This document shows, piece by piece, positions 25,645-33,059 of a stretch of 64,000 nucleotides of DNA. Both the position numbers and the translations under genes were made by a program. The number at the start of each line of letters is the position of its first letter. Position 1 is the first letter of the stretch. A model generated the notes under the pieces. It saw only the letters and a list, made by a program, of their open reading frames with translations, did not search any database and was not told the DNA's origin. Source of the DNA: Perlucidibaca sp. (lineage in GTDB: Bacteria > Pseudomonadota > Gammaproteobacteria > Pseudomonadales > Moraxellaceae); contig JAHFSA010000003.1 of assembly GCA_023265995.1 (NCBI GenBank), positions 276,986 through 340,985 of the forward strand, given 5' to 3'.

Positions 25645-26724
25645 ATGCGCATTTCCTCGTCACAGTGGTTCCGCCAGAGCCTGGGCAGCATGCTCGATCA
25701 GCAGAGCGCCGCCGCCAGGACCCAGGAGCAGCTGGCCTCCGGCAAGCGCCTGCTCAAGCCTTCCGATGATCCGGTGGCCTCGGCGCGTTCGCTCGACCTC
25801 AATCGCGCCATCGACCGTATGGACCAGTACGGCCGCAACAGCGGCCAGGTCGCCAACCGCCTGCATCTGCAGGAAAGCGCCATGGACAGCAGCATCGACG
25901 TGCTGCAGCGCGTGCGCGAACTGACCGTGCAGGCCAACAGCGGCAGCCAGAACGATGACACCCGTGGCGCCATCGCCACCGAAATAGAACAGCTGCGCGG
26001 CTCGCTGCTGCAGCAGGTCAACGGTCAGGATGGCAATGGCCACTTCCTCTTCGGTGGCTTCCGCGAAGATCAGGCGCCGTACATGACGCTGGGCAGGCAT
26101 GCCTTGCCGGCCTTGCAGGATGCCAGCGGCAACCGCGTGCCGGGCGTGCTCATCGCCGACGGTTCGCTGGCGCCGGCCATGCTCGACGTCAACGGCATGC
26201 CGGTGCAGGACACCGCGCTCAATGCCGCCGACTACACGCCGGTGGCCACCGGCCAGCGCCAGATCACCGTCGGCTCCTCGGCCCAGATCGCCGACAGCGA
26301 TCCGGCGCTGTCCATTTTCCAGTACGGCAGCGGTGGTTCGCGCCGCGACATTCTCGCCAGCGTGCAGGCCGTGGCCGATGCCTTGCGCATGCCGGTGACA
26401 GGCACCGTGCCGGTTCCGCCCGGCAGCCAGGATGCCGCCACGCTGGCGACGACGCTGTCGGTCACGCTGACCCGGCTCGATGCCGACATAGGCCAGCTCT
26501 CCGACATGCGTACCGGTGTCGGTGCGCGCCTGAGCCAGCTCGATGTGCAGAAGGACATCCAGGCCGAGTCCACGCTGCAGCTCAAGGACACGCTGTCGGG
26601 TTTGCAGGATGTCGATTACGCCGATGCCGTGGCCAAGCTCAATCAGCAGCTCAACGGGCTGCAGGCCGCGCAGCAGGTGTTCACCAAGGTGCAGGGCATG
26701 TCGCTGTTCGACTACCTGCGTTGA
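25645..26724 (+). CDS. flgL: FlgL, second hook-filament junction protein
   Basis: FlgL sits between FlgK and the filament. The 359-residue protein has a flagellin-like N-terminus (SGKRLLKPSDDPVASARSLD) and the C-terminal YADAVAKLNQQLNGLQAAQQ helix. AGGAG precedes the start. It ends the flgB operon; fliC has its own promoter 62 bases further on. Confidence 0.96.
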   Translation: MRISSSQWFRQSLGSMLDQQSAAARTQEQLASGKRLLKPSDDPVASARSLDLNRAIDRMDQYGRNSGQVANRLHLQESAMDSSIDVLQRVRELTVQANSGSQNDDTRGAIATEIEQLRGSLLQQVNGQDGNGHFLFGGFREDQAPYMTLGRHALPALQDASGNRVPGVLIADGSLAPAMLDVNGMPVQDTALNAADYTPVATGQRQITVGSSAQIADSDPALSIFQYGSGGSRRDILASVQAVADALRMPVTGTVPVPPGSQDAATLATTLSVTLTRLDADIGQLSDMRTGVGARLSQLDVQKDIQAESTLQLKDTLSGLQDVDYADAVAKLNQQLNGLQAAQQVFTKVQGMSLFDYLR

Positions 26725-26786
26725 GGCTCGACCGGGGCTGGTTTGTGAGGCTTTGCGTCGATTTGTAGCGAGAGTGTAAGGCGGCC

Positions 26787-26813
26787 TAAAGCGGTCGAGG
26801 GTCGCGACGATAG
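26787..26813 (+). promoter_or_regulatory. sigma-28 promoter of fliC
   Basis: TAAAGCGG (26787-26794) and GACGATAG (26806-26813) lie 11 bases apart, matching the FliA consensus at TAAAG and CGATA. The 5' leader to the fliC ATG would be about 70 bases. Confidence 0.8.
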
Positions 26814-26891
26814 AGAGGGTGTTAGCGAGATGAAGCCAGTCCGGCAGAGACCGCTACCGCCTAGTCAATAAAAGACAATCGGAGAAACATC

Positions 26892-28040
26892 ATGGCTCTG
26901 TCCATCAATACCAACGTCGCTTCCCTGAACGCCCAGCGCAATGTCGGCAAGTCGCAGGAAGGTCTCGCCACCTCGATGCAGCGCCTGTCCACCGGCCTTC
27001 GCATCAACAGCGCCAAGGACGATTCCGCCGGCCTCGCCATCAGCGAACGCATGAGCTCGCAGATTCGCGGTCTCAACCAGGCCGCCCGCAACGCCAATGA
27101 CGGCATCTCGCTGGCACAGACTGCAGAAGGCGCCCTCGGCGAAGTCGGCAGCAACCTGCAGCGTATTCGTGAACTGGCCGTGCAGGCTTCCAACGGCACC
27201 AACACCCAGGTTGACCGTGACGCCCTGAATGCCGAAGTGACCCAGCTCAAGTCGGAAATCCAGCGTGTCGCCCAGCAGACCAACTTCAACGGCACCAAGC
27301 TGCTTGACGGTTCGTTCGCCGGCGTCGCCTTCCAGGTCGGTGCCAACGCTGGTGAAACCATCAGCATCAGCACCATCGCCAACGTCCAGACCGGTGCTCT
27401 CGGCGGCACCCTGTCGCGTACCACCGCCACGGCGAATGCCACGGCGTTGACCGGTTTCGCCACCGCCATCGCTGCCGGTGATGTCACCATCAACGGTACC
27501 GACATCGGCGCCATCAGCTCGGCTGCCAACGCCCAGGAACGCGCCGGCCAGCTCGCTGAAGCGATCAACCGTGTGTCCTCGCAGACTGGCGTGGGCGCCA
27601 GCTACGATGCCGTCACCGGTGATCTCTCGCTCACCAGCGCTGCTGCGATCACAGTGGGTGGTGCGGCTCCGACGGTGGCTTCGAGCGGTTTCGCTGCCGG
27701 TACGCCGGGCAGTGTCACCACCACCACCGGTATCTCCGCCCTGAACGTGTCGAGCTTCACCAACGCGCAGCAGACCATCGCTGGTGTCGACGCCGCACTG
27801 AAGGAAGTGAACACCGCCCGCGGCAACCTGGGTGCCATCCAGAACCGCTTCAGCTCGACGGTGGCCAACCTGCAGACGACTTCGGAAAACCTCTCGGCTT
27901 CCCGCGGCCGTATCCAGGACACCGACTTCGCTGCCGAAACGGCCAACCTGTCGAAGGCGCAGATCCTGCAGCAGGCTGGTACGGCCATGCTGTCCCAGGC
28001 CAACTCCCTGCCGCAGAACGTGCTCAGCCTGCTGCGTTAA
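26892..28040 (+). CDS. fliC: FliC, flagellin
   Basis: Flagellin builds the filament. The 382-residue protein has the conserved N-terminal D0/D1 ([20 protein letters not shown]) and C-terminal D1/D0 ([20 protein letters not shown], then [13 protein letters not shown]) with a short, Ala/Thr-rich variable part at about 165-285. It is a small flagellin with little outer domain. GGAGAAAC precedes ATG 26892. It is transcribed from its own sigma-28 promoter and followed by hairpins. Only one flagellin gene is present here. Confidence 0.98.
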   Translation: MALSINTNVASLNAQRNVGKSQEGLATSMQRLSTGLRINSAKDDSAGLAISERMSSQIRGLNQAARNANDGISLAQTAEGALGEVGSNLQRIRELAVQASNGTNTQVDRDALNAEVTQLKSEIQRVAQQTNFNGTKLLDGSFAGVAFQVGANAGETISISTIANVQTGALGGTLSRTTATANATALTGFATAIAAGDVTINGTDIGAISSAANAQERAGQLAEAINRVSSQTGVGASYDAVTGDLSLTSAAAITVGGAAPTVASSGFAAGTPGSVTTTTGISALNVSSFTNAQQTIAGVDAALKEVNTARGNLGAIQNRFSSTVANLQTTSENLSASRGRIQDTDFAAETANLSKAQILQQAGTAMLSQANSLPQNVLSLLR

Positions 28041-28048
28041 TGCAGGCA

Positions 28049-28072
28049 CCGGGGCGGTGCGAGCCGCCCCGG
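28049..28072 (+). terminator. GC-rich hairpin just after fliC
   Basis: CCGGGGCGG (28049-28057) pairs perfectly with CCGCCCCGG (28064-28072) around a 6-base loop, 8 bases after the fliC stop. There is no T-run, so it may protect the transcript end or slow polymerase rather than terminate alone. Confidence 0.55.
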
Positions 28073-28084
28073 AACCAACTTACT

Positions 28085-28129
28085 GACAGGCAGGGAGCGA
28101 CCCGGAAGGTTCGCGCCCTGTCTGTCTTT
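28085..28129 (+). terminator. second hairpin after fliC with T-rich tail
   Basis: GACAGGCAGGG... (from 28085) pairs with ...CCCTGTCTGTC (to 28126) over about 18 positions with three imperfect pairs, and TTT follows. This looks like the main fliC terminator, before flaG. Confidence 0.6.
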
Positions 28130-28167
28130 GCCGCTTGAGGCGGGCACCGGGTCAGGAGACAGAGGTC

Positions 28168-28530
28168 ATGGAATCGCTGAATGCGCTGGTCACCAGCGTG
28201 CTGCCGCCACAGCGCGCAGTCGTTGCCGAGCCGCCCGCCATTGCACCGTCAGTGCCGGCGGCAGCTGCCACAAGCCGCAGCGACAAGCCGACGCCGGCAG
28301 TCAGTCATGGCGCGCCGGGCGAGGTCGATGTCGAGCAGCTCAATGCCTTGCTGCAGCAGCACCAGCAGCATCTCGCCTTCAGTGTCGACGAAGGCAGCGG
28401 CCGCTCCGTCATCAAGGTCATAGATACCGCCTCCGGCGACGTGATTCGCCAGATGCCCAGCGAAAGCTGGCTGAAACTCGCGCAGGAGCTGGCCCGTCAG
28501 GCTGGCGGTCTGCTCCGCACACAGGCCTGA
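28168..28530 (+). CDS. flaG: FlaG-family flagellar protein
   Basis: FlaG proteins affect filament length in polar flagellates; the mechanism is not settled. The 120-residue protein has a variable Pro/Ala-rich N-terminal half and the FlaG C-terminal domain LAFSVDEGSGRSVIKVIDTASGDVIRQMPSE (about residues 70-100, quoted by position). ATG 28168 has CAGGAGA upstream. Order fliC-flaG-fliD is the usual one. Confidence 0.9.
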   Translation: MESLNALVTSVLPPQRAVVAEPPAIAPSVPAAAATSRSDKPTPAVSHGAPGEVDVEQLNALLQQHQQHLAFSVDEGSGRSVIKVIDTASGDVIRQMPSESWLKLAQELARQAGGLLRTQA

Positions 28531-28552
28531 TGGCCCAGGGGAGAGTACGCAC

Positions 28553-29929
28553 ATGGCATCCATTTCATCTGCCGGCATCGGTTCCGGACTCGACGTCAAC
28601 GGCCTGGTCAGTCAGCTCGTGCAGGCCGAGAAGGCGCCGACCTCGGGCCGTCTGGCCACGCGTGAAACCCGCGTGCAATCGCTGCTCTCGGCTTACGGCA
28701 CATTGAAGTCGTCGGTCGCCGAGTTCCAGGATGCGCTGAAGAAGCTCAAGCAGCCGGCGACCTTCCAGGGCCACAACGCCAGTTCCAGCGACGAGGATCT
28801 GCTCAAGGTCAGCGCCGGCACCACGGCGACGCCGGGCAACTATGTTGTCAAGGTCGAGGCGGTGGCGCAGACCCAGAAGCTGGCTTCGGCCGGCTTCGCC
28901 AATGCCGGCACGGCCGTCGGCACCGGCCGGCTGGACATCGCCGCCGGCGGCAAGAACTTCAGCGTCAACATCGACAGCAGCAACCAGAGCCTGGCCGGCA
29001 TACGTGATGCCATCAACAGTGCCAGCGGCAACCCCGGCATCAAGGCCACGCTGATCACCGCCAGCACCGGCACGCATCTGGTCATCACCGCCGCTGGCAG
29101 CGGCACCGCGCAGGCGGTGAAGATGACCGCCGTCACCGGGCCGGGCGACAGCGGCGATCTCGCGCAGCTGAACTACGACCCGCTCGCCGGCAGCAACCCG
29201 ATGACGGTGAAGACCGAAGCGCGTGATGCCCGCATCAACCTCGACGGCTTCACCCTGACCTCGGCCAGCAACAGTTTCAGCGATGCCATTGCCGGCATGA
29301 CGCTGAACGTCGTCAGCGCCGACCCCGATACCAGCATCGAGGTCAAGGTCAGCGAGGACCGCACGACCTCGCGCCAGGCCATAGACCAGTTCGTCAGCGG
29401 CTACAACAAGCTGCGCAGCAAGCTCAACGACCTCACGGCCTACAACACCACGACCAAGTCGGCAGGGCAGTTGCAGGGCGATTCGGTCACCCAGCAGCTG
29501 GCGTCGACCCTGCGCAACGAAATCAATTCCGCGCTTTCCGGCGCCGATGTCGATCTCGACACCCTGGCCGAGCTGGGCATCAGCAGCGCCGCCAAGGGCG
29601 GCACGCTGAGCGTCGACAGCACGCGCATAGACAAGGCGCTGAGCACCCGCTTCAACGATGTCGCCACGCTTTTCAGCGGTGACCATGGTCTGGCGGCGCG
29701 CATGAATGCCAGCCTTGACCGCTTCACCAGCAGCCAGGGCAGCATACAGTCGCGCACCGACAGCCTGCAGGCCCAGGCCAAGAGTCTGACGGCCCAGCGC
29801 GAGGCCCTGGACCTGCGCATGAGCAAGCTCGAAAGCCGTTACACGGCGCAGTTCACCGCGCTCGATCAGCTTATGTCCGGACTCTCCGGCACCAGCTCGT
29901 TTCTCAGTCGCCAGCTGGCAAATTTGTAG
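28553..29929 (+). CDS. fliD: FliD, filament cap
   Basis: FliD caps the filament tip and inserts flagellin. The 458-residue protein has the N-terminal SAGIGSGLDVNGLVSQLVQAE, FliD_N and FliD_C regions and a C-terminal coiled coil (LTAQREALDLRMSKLESRYT). GGGGAGAG precedes the start. Its chaperone is expected to be the FliT-like product at 30447-30800. Confidence 0.97.
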   Translation: MASISSAGIGSGLDVNGLVSQLVQAEKAPTSGRLATRETRVQSLLSAYGTLKSSVAEFQDALKKLKQPATFQGHNASSSDEDLLKVSAGTTATPGNYVVKVEAVAQTQKLASAGFANAGTAVGTGRLDIAAGGKNFSVNIDSSNQSLAGIRDAINSASGNPGIKATLITASTGTHLVITAAGSGTAQAVKMTAVTGPGDSGDLAQLNYDPLAGSNPMTVKTEARDARINLDGFTLTSASNSFSDAIAGMTLNVVSADPDTSIEVKVSEDRTTSRQAIDQFVSGYNKLRSKLNDLTAYNTTTKSAGQLQGDSVTQQLASTLRNEINSALSGADVDLDTLAELGISSAAKGGTLSVDSTRIDKALSTRFNDVATLFSGDHGLAARMNASLDRFTSSQGSIQSRTDSLQAQAKSLTAQREALDLRMSKLESRYTAQFTALDQLMSGLSGTSSFLSRQLANL

Positions 29930-29938
29930 TCCGCGGAC

Positions 29939-29965
29939 TCAAGTCGCGGGCCTTGCGGCCGATAT
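29939..29965 (+). promoter_or_regulatory. sigma-28 promoter of fliS and following genes
   Basis: TCAAGTCG (29939-29946) and GCCGATAT (29958-29965) are separated by 11 bases, a close match to the FliA consensus. It starts 10 bases after the fliD stop and 37 bases before the fliS ATG. Confidence 0.8.
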
Positions 29966-30001
29966 AAAAGGCAAGACGGCAAGGCCATTAGGGGACGCAA
30001 A

Positions 30002-30442
30002 ATGAGAACGGGATATGGGCAGGGCACGCGTGCCTACGCAGACATCGGACGCCACGCCAGCGTCGAGGCCGCGAGTCCGCATCGCCTGATCCAGATGCTC
30101 TTCGATGGCGCCCTCGATCGCATCGCCAGTGCGCGCGGCTGCATCCAGCGCGGTGATGTCGCCGGCAAGGGCCGCGAGATCGGCCGGGGCGTGCGCATCG
30201 TCGAAGGTCTGCGCATGAGCCTGGATCGCACCCGCAGCGATGCCCTCACGGCCAACCTCGATGAGCTCTACGATTACATCGGCCGTCGCCTGCTGCTCGC
30301 CAACCTGGGCAACGATGACGGCGTGCTGGCCGAATGCGCGCATCTGCTGCGCGAACTCAAGTCGGCCTGGGACGCGATTCCGGACGGCTTCCATCACGGT
30401 GTGCCGGTCGAGACCGCCATGCCCATGGCCATGGGAGGATGA
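30002..30442 (+). CDS. fliS: FliS, flagellin export chaperone
   Basis: FliS binds the flagellin C-terminus and prevents early polymerisation. The 146-residue protein has the FliS helical bundle with ASPHRLIQMLFDGALDRIA near residue 24 and DELYDYIGRRLLLANL further on. GGGGACGC lies before the start. It is preceded by a sigma-28 promoter and followed closely by the FliT-like gene. Confidence 0.96.
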   Translation: MRTGYGQGTRAYADIGRHASVEAASPHRLIQMLFDGALDRIASARGCIQRGDVAGKGREIGRGVRIVEGLRMSLDRTRSDALTANLDELYDYIGRRLLLANLGNDDGVLAECAHLLRELKSAWDAIPDGFHHGVPVETAMPMAMGG

Positions 30443-30446
30443 CATC

Positions 30447-30800
30447 ATGCAGCAGGCCGAAGTGATTGCCTTCCCGCGCGCCGCCAGTCCCGGCCGCCTG
30501 ACCTGGAACGCCTTGCTGGCCATGACCCATGACCTGCTCGGTCAGGCCAGGGCGGGCGACTGGAGCGGAGCCCTGGCCCTGCAGCAGGCGCGCCGGCCGC
30601 TGCTCGAGCGCTACTTCCACGAGCATCCCGAGCAGATCGACCGGACTGCCCTGGCCGACGGCATCCGTGTCATGCTTGAACTCGATGCCGAGGTCGCCCG
30701 CCTGGCGGCGCGGCAGCGTGACGACCTGCACGAGGAGGAAGTCACCAGCCGCCGTGCCGGCAAGGCCGCCGGGGCTTATCTGCGACACCACGGCATCTGA
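30447..30800 (+). CDS. fliT: FliT-like export chaperone
   Basis: The 117-residue, mostly helical protein occupies the fliT position after fliS. A LLAMTHDLLGQARAGDWSGA segment followed by ARRPLLERYF resembles the FliT/FleP group of small chaperones, which carry FliD to the export gate. ATG 30447 is preceded by GGGAGGA and lies 4 bases after fliS; in-frame codons upstream overlap fliS. Sequence conservation in this family is low, so the name rests largely on context. Confidence 0.68.
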   Translation: MQQAEVIAFPRAASPGRLTWNALLAMTHDLLGQARAGDWSGALALQQARRPLLERYFHEHPEQIDRTALADGIRVMLELDAEVARLAARQRDDLHEEEVTSRRAGKAAGAYLRHHGI

Positions 30801-30809
30801 GGTGAAGGC

Positions 30810-31391
30810 ATGAGTGACAACGACAGGCTGGACATGGCCGGCGACGCCGGTGAGGCGGGTGACGAGGCCCTGGCCGAGGCCATCTGCCTGGAAGGCGTGC
30901 TGCCGGTAGCCTGGAAGGACATGCCGGCGGCGCTCAGCGATGCCGAGTATGCCGCGCTGCACGAGGGCAACCTCATGCTGCTCAATGCGCTCGCCGTCAT
31001 GGAGCAGCCGCGTCATGGCGACAGCGAGGACAGCCTGGCGGTGCATCAGGATCTGTTCCGTCTCGAAGCCAAGCTCGATCTGCTCACCAGTCTGGTCACG
31101 CGCCTGCTCGACAAGTACGAGCTGGTGCCGCCGCTGGCCGCGGTGAAGCTGACCGCGCGCAGCTTCCACTGGCATGGCAGCATGCTGCCGTCGGAGGCGG
31201 GCCGGTCGGGCATCATCGAGATCTATGTGCATCCGCTGGTGGCGGCGCCGCTGCGTCTGCCGGCGCGCATCGAGCAGGCCGGTTCCGCCGTGCTCGCCGA
31301 GCAGCCGCAGGTCATGCGCAACGCCCTCGAGAAATTCCTCTTCCGTCAGCATCGCCGACAAGTGGCTGGCAGCCGTCAGGGCCGCCAGTAA
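30810..31391 (+). CDS. PilZ-like protein (possible atypical/tetrameric PilZ) in the fliS operon
   Basis: The 193-residue protein starts acidic, has a long helical middle (about 55-110: NLMLLNALAVMEQP..., then DLFRLEAKLDLLTSLVTRLLDKY) and a C-terminal beta-rich part (VKLTARSFHWHGSM, GIIEIYVHPLVAAPLRLPARI). This resembles atypical PilZ-domain proteins coded beside fliS/fliT and fleQ in Xanthomonas. The canonical c-di-GMP motifs RxxxR and D/NxSxxG are not visible, so binding is doubtful. It follows fliT by 9 bases. Confidence 0.52.
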   Translation: MSDNDRLDMAGDAGEAGDEALAEAICLEGVLPVAWKDMPAALSDAEYAALHEGNLMLLNALAVMEQPRHGDSEDSLAVHQDLFRLEAKLDLLTSLVTRLLDKYELVPPLAAVKLTARSFHWHGSMLPSEAGRSGIIEIYVHPLVAAPLRLPARIEQAGSAVLAEQPQVMRNALEKFLFRQHRRQVAGSRQGRQ

Positions 31392-31549
31392 CGCCACACG
31401 TCATGGCCGCGGTCGCCGGTTACATAACAGCATAAAAGCCGGCCTGATCTTCACAAGCAAGCATCCAAACCGACACTGAATCGATCCGTCAATTATCCGA
31501 CATTCATCCCATGCCCAAACGTTGACGGACAGAGGTCCGCAAGGTGCTC

Positions 31550-32632
31550 ATGATGAATCTCGGTGTCGTCGAAAATGCGCTCCAGAATAACAAGGTCACC
31601 AGCCCGCTCGGCAACTCCCCGGCCATCGCTCATGTCCGTCGCCTGATTACCCAGGTTGCCAATCATTCGACCCTGGTGCTCATCCAGGGCGAGTCCGGCA
31701 GCGGCAAGGAAGTTGTCGCCCGCGCCCTGCATGACAGCTCCGACCGTGTCGGCAAGCCGTTCGTGCCGGTCAACTGCGGCGCCATCCCGGCCGACCTTCT
31801 GGAAAGCGAACTTTTCGGCCACGAGAAGGGTGCCTTCACCGGCGCCATCGCCACCCGCAAGGGCCGTTTCGAAATGGCCGAAGGCGGCACGCTCTTCCTC
31901 GACGAAATCGGCGACATGAGCCTGCCCATGCAGGTGAAGATCCTGCGTGTGCTGCAGGAACGCTGCTACGAACGCGTTGGCAGCAACCAGACCATGCGCT
32001 GCAATGTCCGCATCATCGCCGCCACCCATCGTGACCTCGAAGCCATGGTCGATGCCGGCAGCTTCCGTCAGGACCTGTTCTTCCGCCTCAACGTCTTCCC
32101 CATTCATGTGCCGTCGCTGCGTCAACGCATCGAAGACCTGCCGCTGCTGCTGCAGCATTTCCGCCGCAAGCGCGAAGCGCTCGGCGAGCAGACCGCCGAA
32201 TTCAGCCAGGGCGCGCTGCAAGCGCTCATGCACTACGGCTGGCCGGGCAACATCCGTGAACTGGAAAACCTGGTCGAACGCCTGAGCATCACCCATGGCG
32301 GCCAGCTGGTCCGTGCCCGTGACCTGCCGGCGCGCTATGCCGCCAATGCCGACATCGAAGATGGCGAGGACGCCAAGTCCTGCCTGCTCGACAAGCCGCT
32401 GATCGCCGCCATCACCACCAGCCGCGCCAATGCCGCCAGCGACAGCTCTGCCGGTCTGCCCTCGGAAGGCATGGACCTCAAGCAGTACCTGCAGGACCTC
32501 GAAGTGAATTACATCAACGAGGCCATGCGTCAGGTCGGTGGCGTGGTTTCGCATGCCGCGCGTCTGCTCGGTCTGCAGCGCACCACGCTGGTGGAAAAGA
32601 TGAAGAAGTTCGGCTTGCAGGGCGCCTGGTAA
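31550..32632 (+). CDS. fleQ: FleQ-like sigma-54 activator lacking the N-terminal receiver domain
   Basis: This enhancer-binding protein should activate the sigma-54 flagellar promoters. The 360-residue protein begins directly at the AAA+ domain: Walker A GESGSGKE (48-55), sigma-54 contact loop GAFTGA (94-99), Walker B LFLDE (115-119). The C-terminus EGMDLKQYLQDLEVNYI...RTTLVEKMKKFGL matches Pseudomonas FleQ, including its helix-turn-helix. The FleQ N-domain (about 130 residues) and LFRS motif are missing. ATG 31550, ATG 31553 or GTG 31544 may be the start. Unlike in Pseudomonas, fliE follows directly, without fleSR. Confidence 0.85.
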   Translation: MMNLGVVENALQNNKVTSPLGNSPAIAHVRRLITQVANHSTLVLIQGESGSGKEVVARALHDSSDRVGKPFVPVNCGAIPADLLESELFGHEKGAFTGAIATRKGRFEMAEGGTLFLDEIGDMSLPMQVKILRVLQERCYERVGSNQTMRCNVRIIAATHRDLEAMVDAGSFRQDLFFRLNVFPIHVPSLRQRIEDLPLLLQHFRRKREALGEQTAEFSQGALQALMHYGWPGNIRELENLVERLSITHGGQLVRARDLPARYAANADIEDGEDAKSCLLDKPLIAAITTSRANAASDSSAGLPSEGMDLKQYLQDLEVNYINEAMRQVGGVVSHAARLLGLQRTTLVEKMKKFGLQGAW

Positions 32633-32662
32633 GAAACCAGGGCCGGGACGGGAGGCAGCGTC

Positions 32663-33022
32663 ATGTCAGGCATTTCAGGGGTGGATCAGATTCTCGGCCA
32701 GATCCGGGCCATGCGTCAGCAGACCACGGCTCCGGCCGAGATCGGCGGACTGGCGCGGCCTCAGGGTCTGCAGGCTCCGGCGCCGGTGGCACCGGAAGGC
32801 GATTCCTTCAGCGGCATGCTCAAGGCATCGGTGCAGGCGGTCAATGAAACCCAGACGCAGGCCGGAAACATGGCCTCTGCCTGGGAGCGCGGCGACAGCG
32901 AGGTCAGTCTGACCCAGGTCATGGTCTCGCTGCAGAAGGCCGATGTTTCTTTCAAAGCCATGATGGAGGTGCGCAACAAGATGGTTGATGCGTACCAGGA
33001 AGTCATGCGCATGTCGATCTGA
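32663..33022 (+). CDS. fliE: FliE, MS ring-rod junction protein
   Basis: FliE joins the MS ring to the rod. The 119-residue protein has the conserved C-terminal half SFSGMLKASVQAVNETQTQA, then SLTQVMVSLQKADVSFKAMM and VRNKMVDAYQEVMRM. GGGAGG precedes ATG 32663. It is the first gene of fliEFGHIJK; no clear promoter is visible in the 30 bases before it, so it may be read with fleQ. Confidence 0.96.
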   Translation: MSGISGVDQILGQIRAMRQQTTAPAEIGGLARPQGLQAPAPVAPEGDSFSGMLKASVQAVNETQTQAGNMASAWERGDSEVSLTQVMVSLQKADVSFKAMMEVRNKMVDAYQEVMRMSI

Positions 33023-33059
33023 TTCGCTGCGGGCTGCGACAGGACCGAGGACAGGGTAA

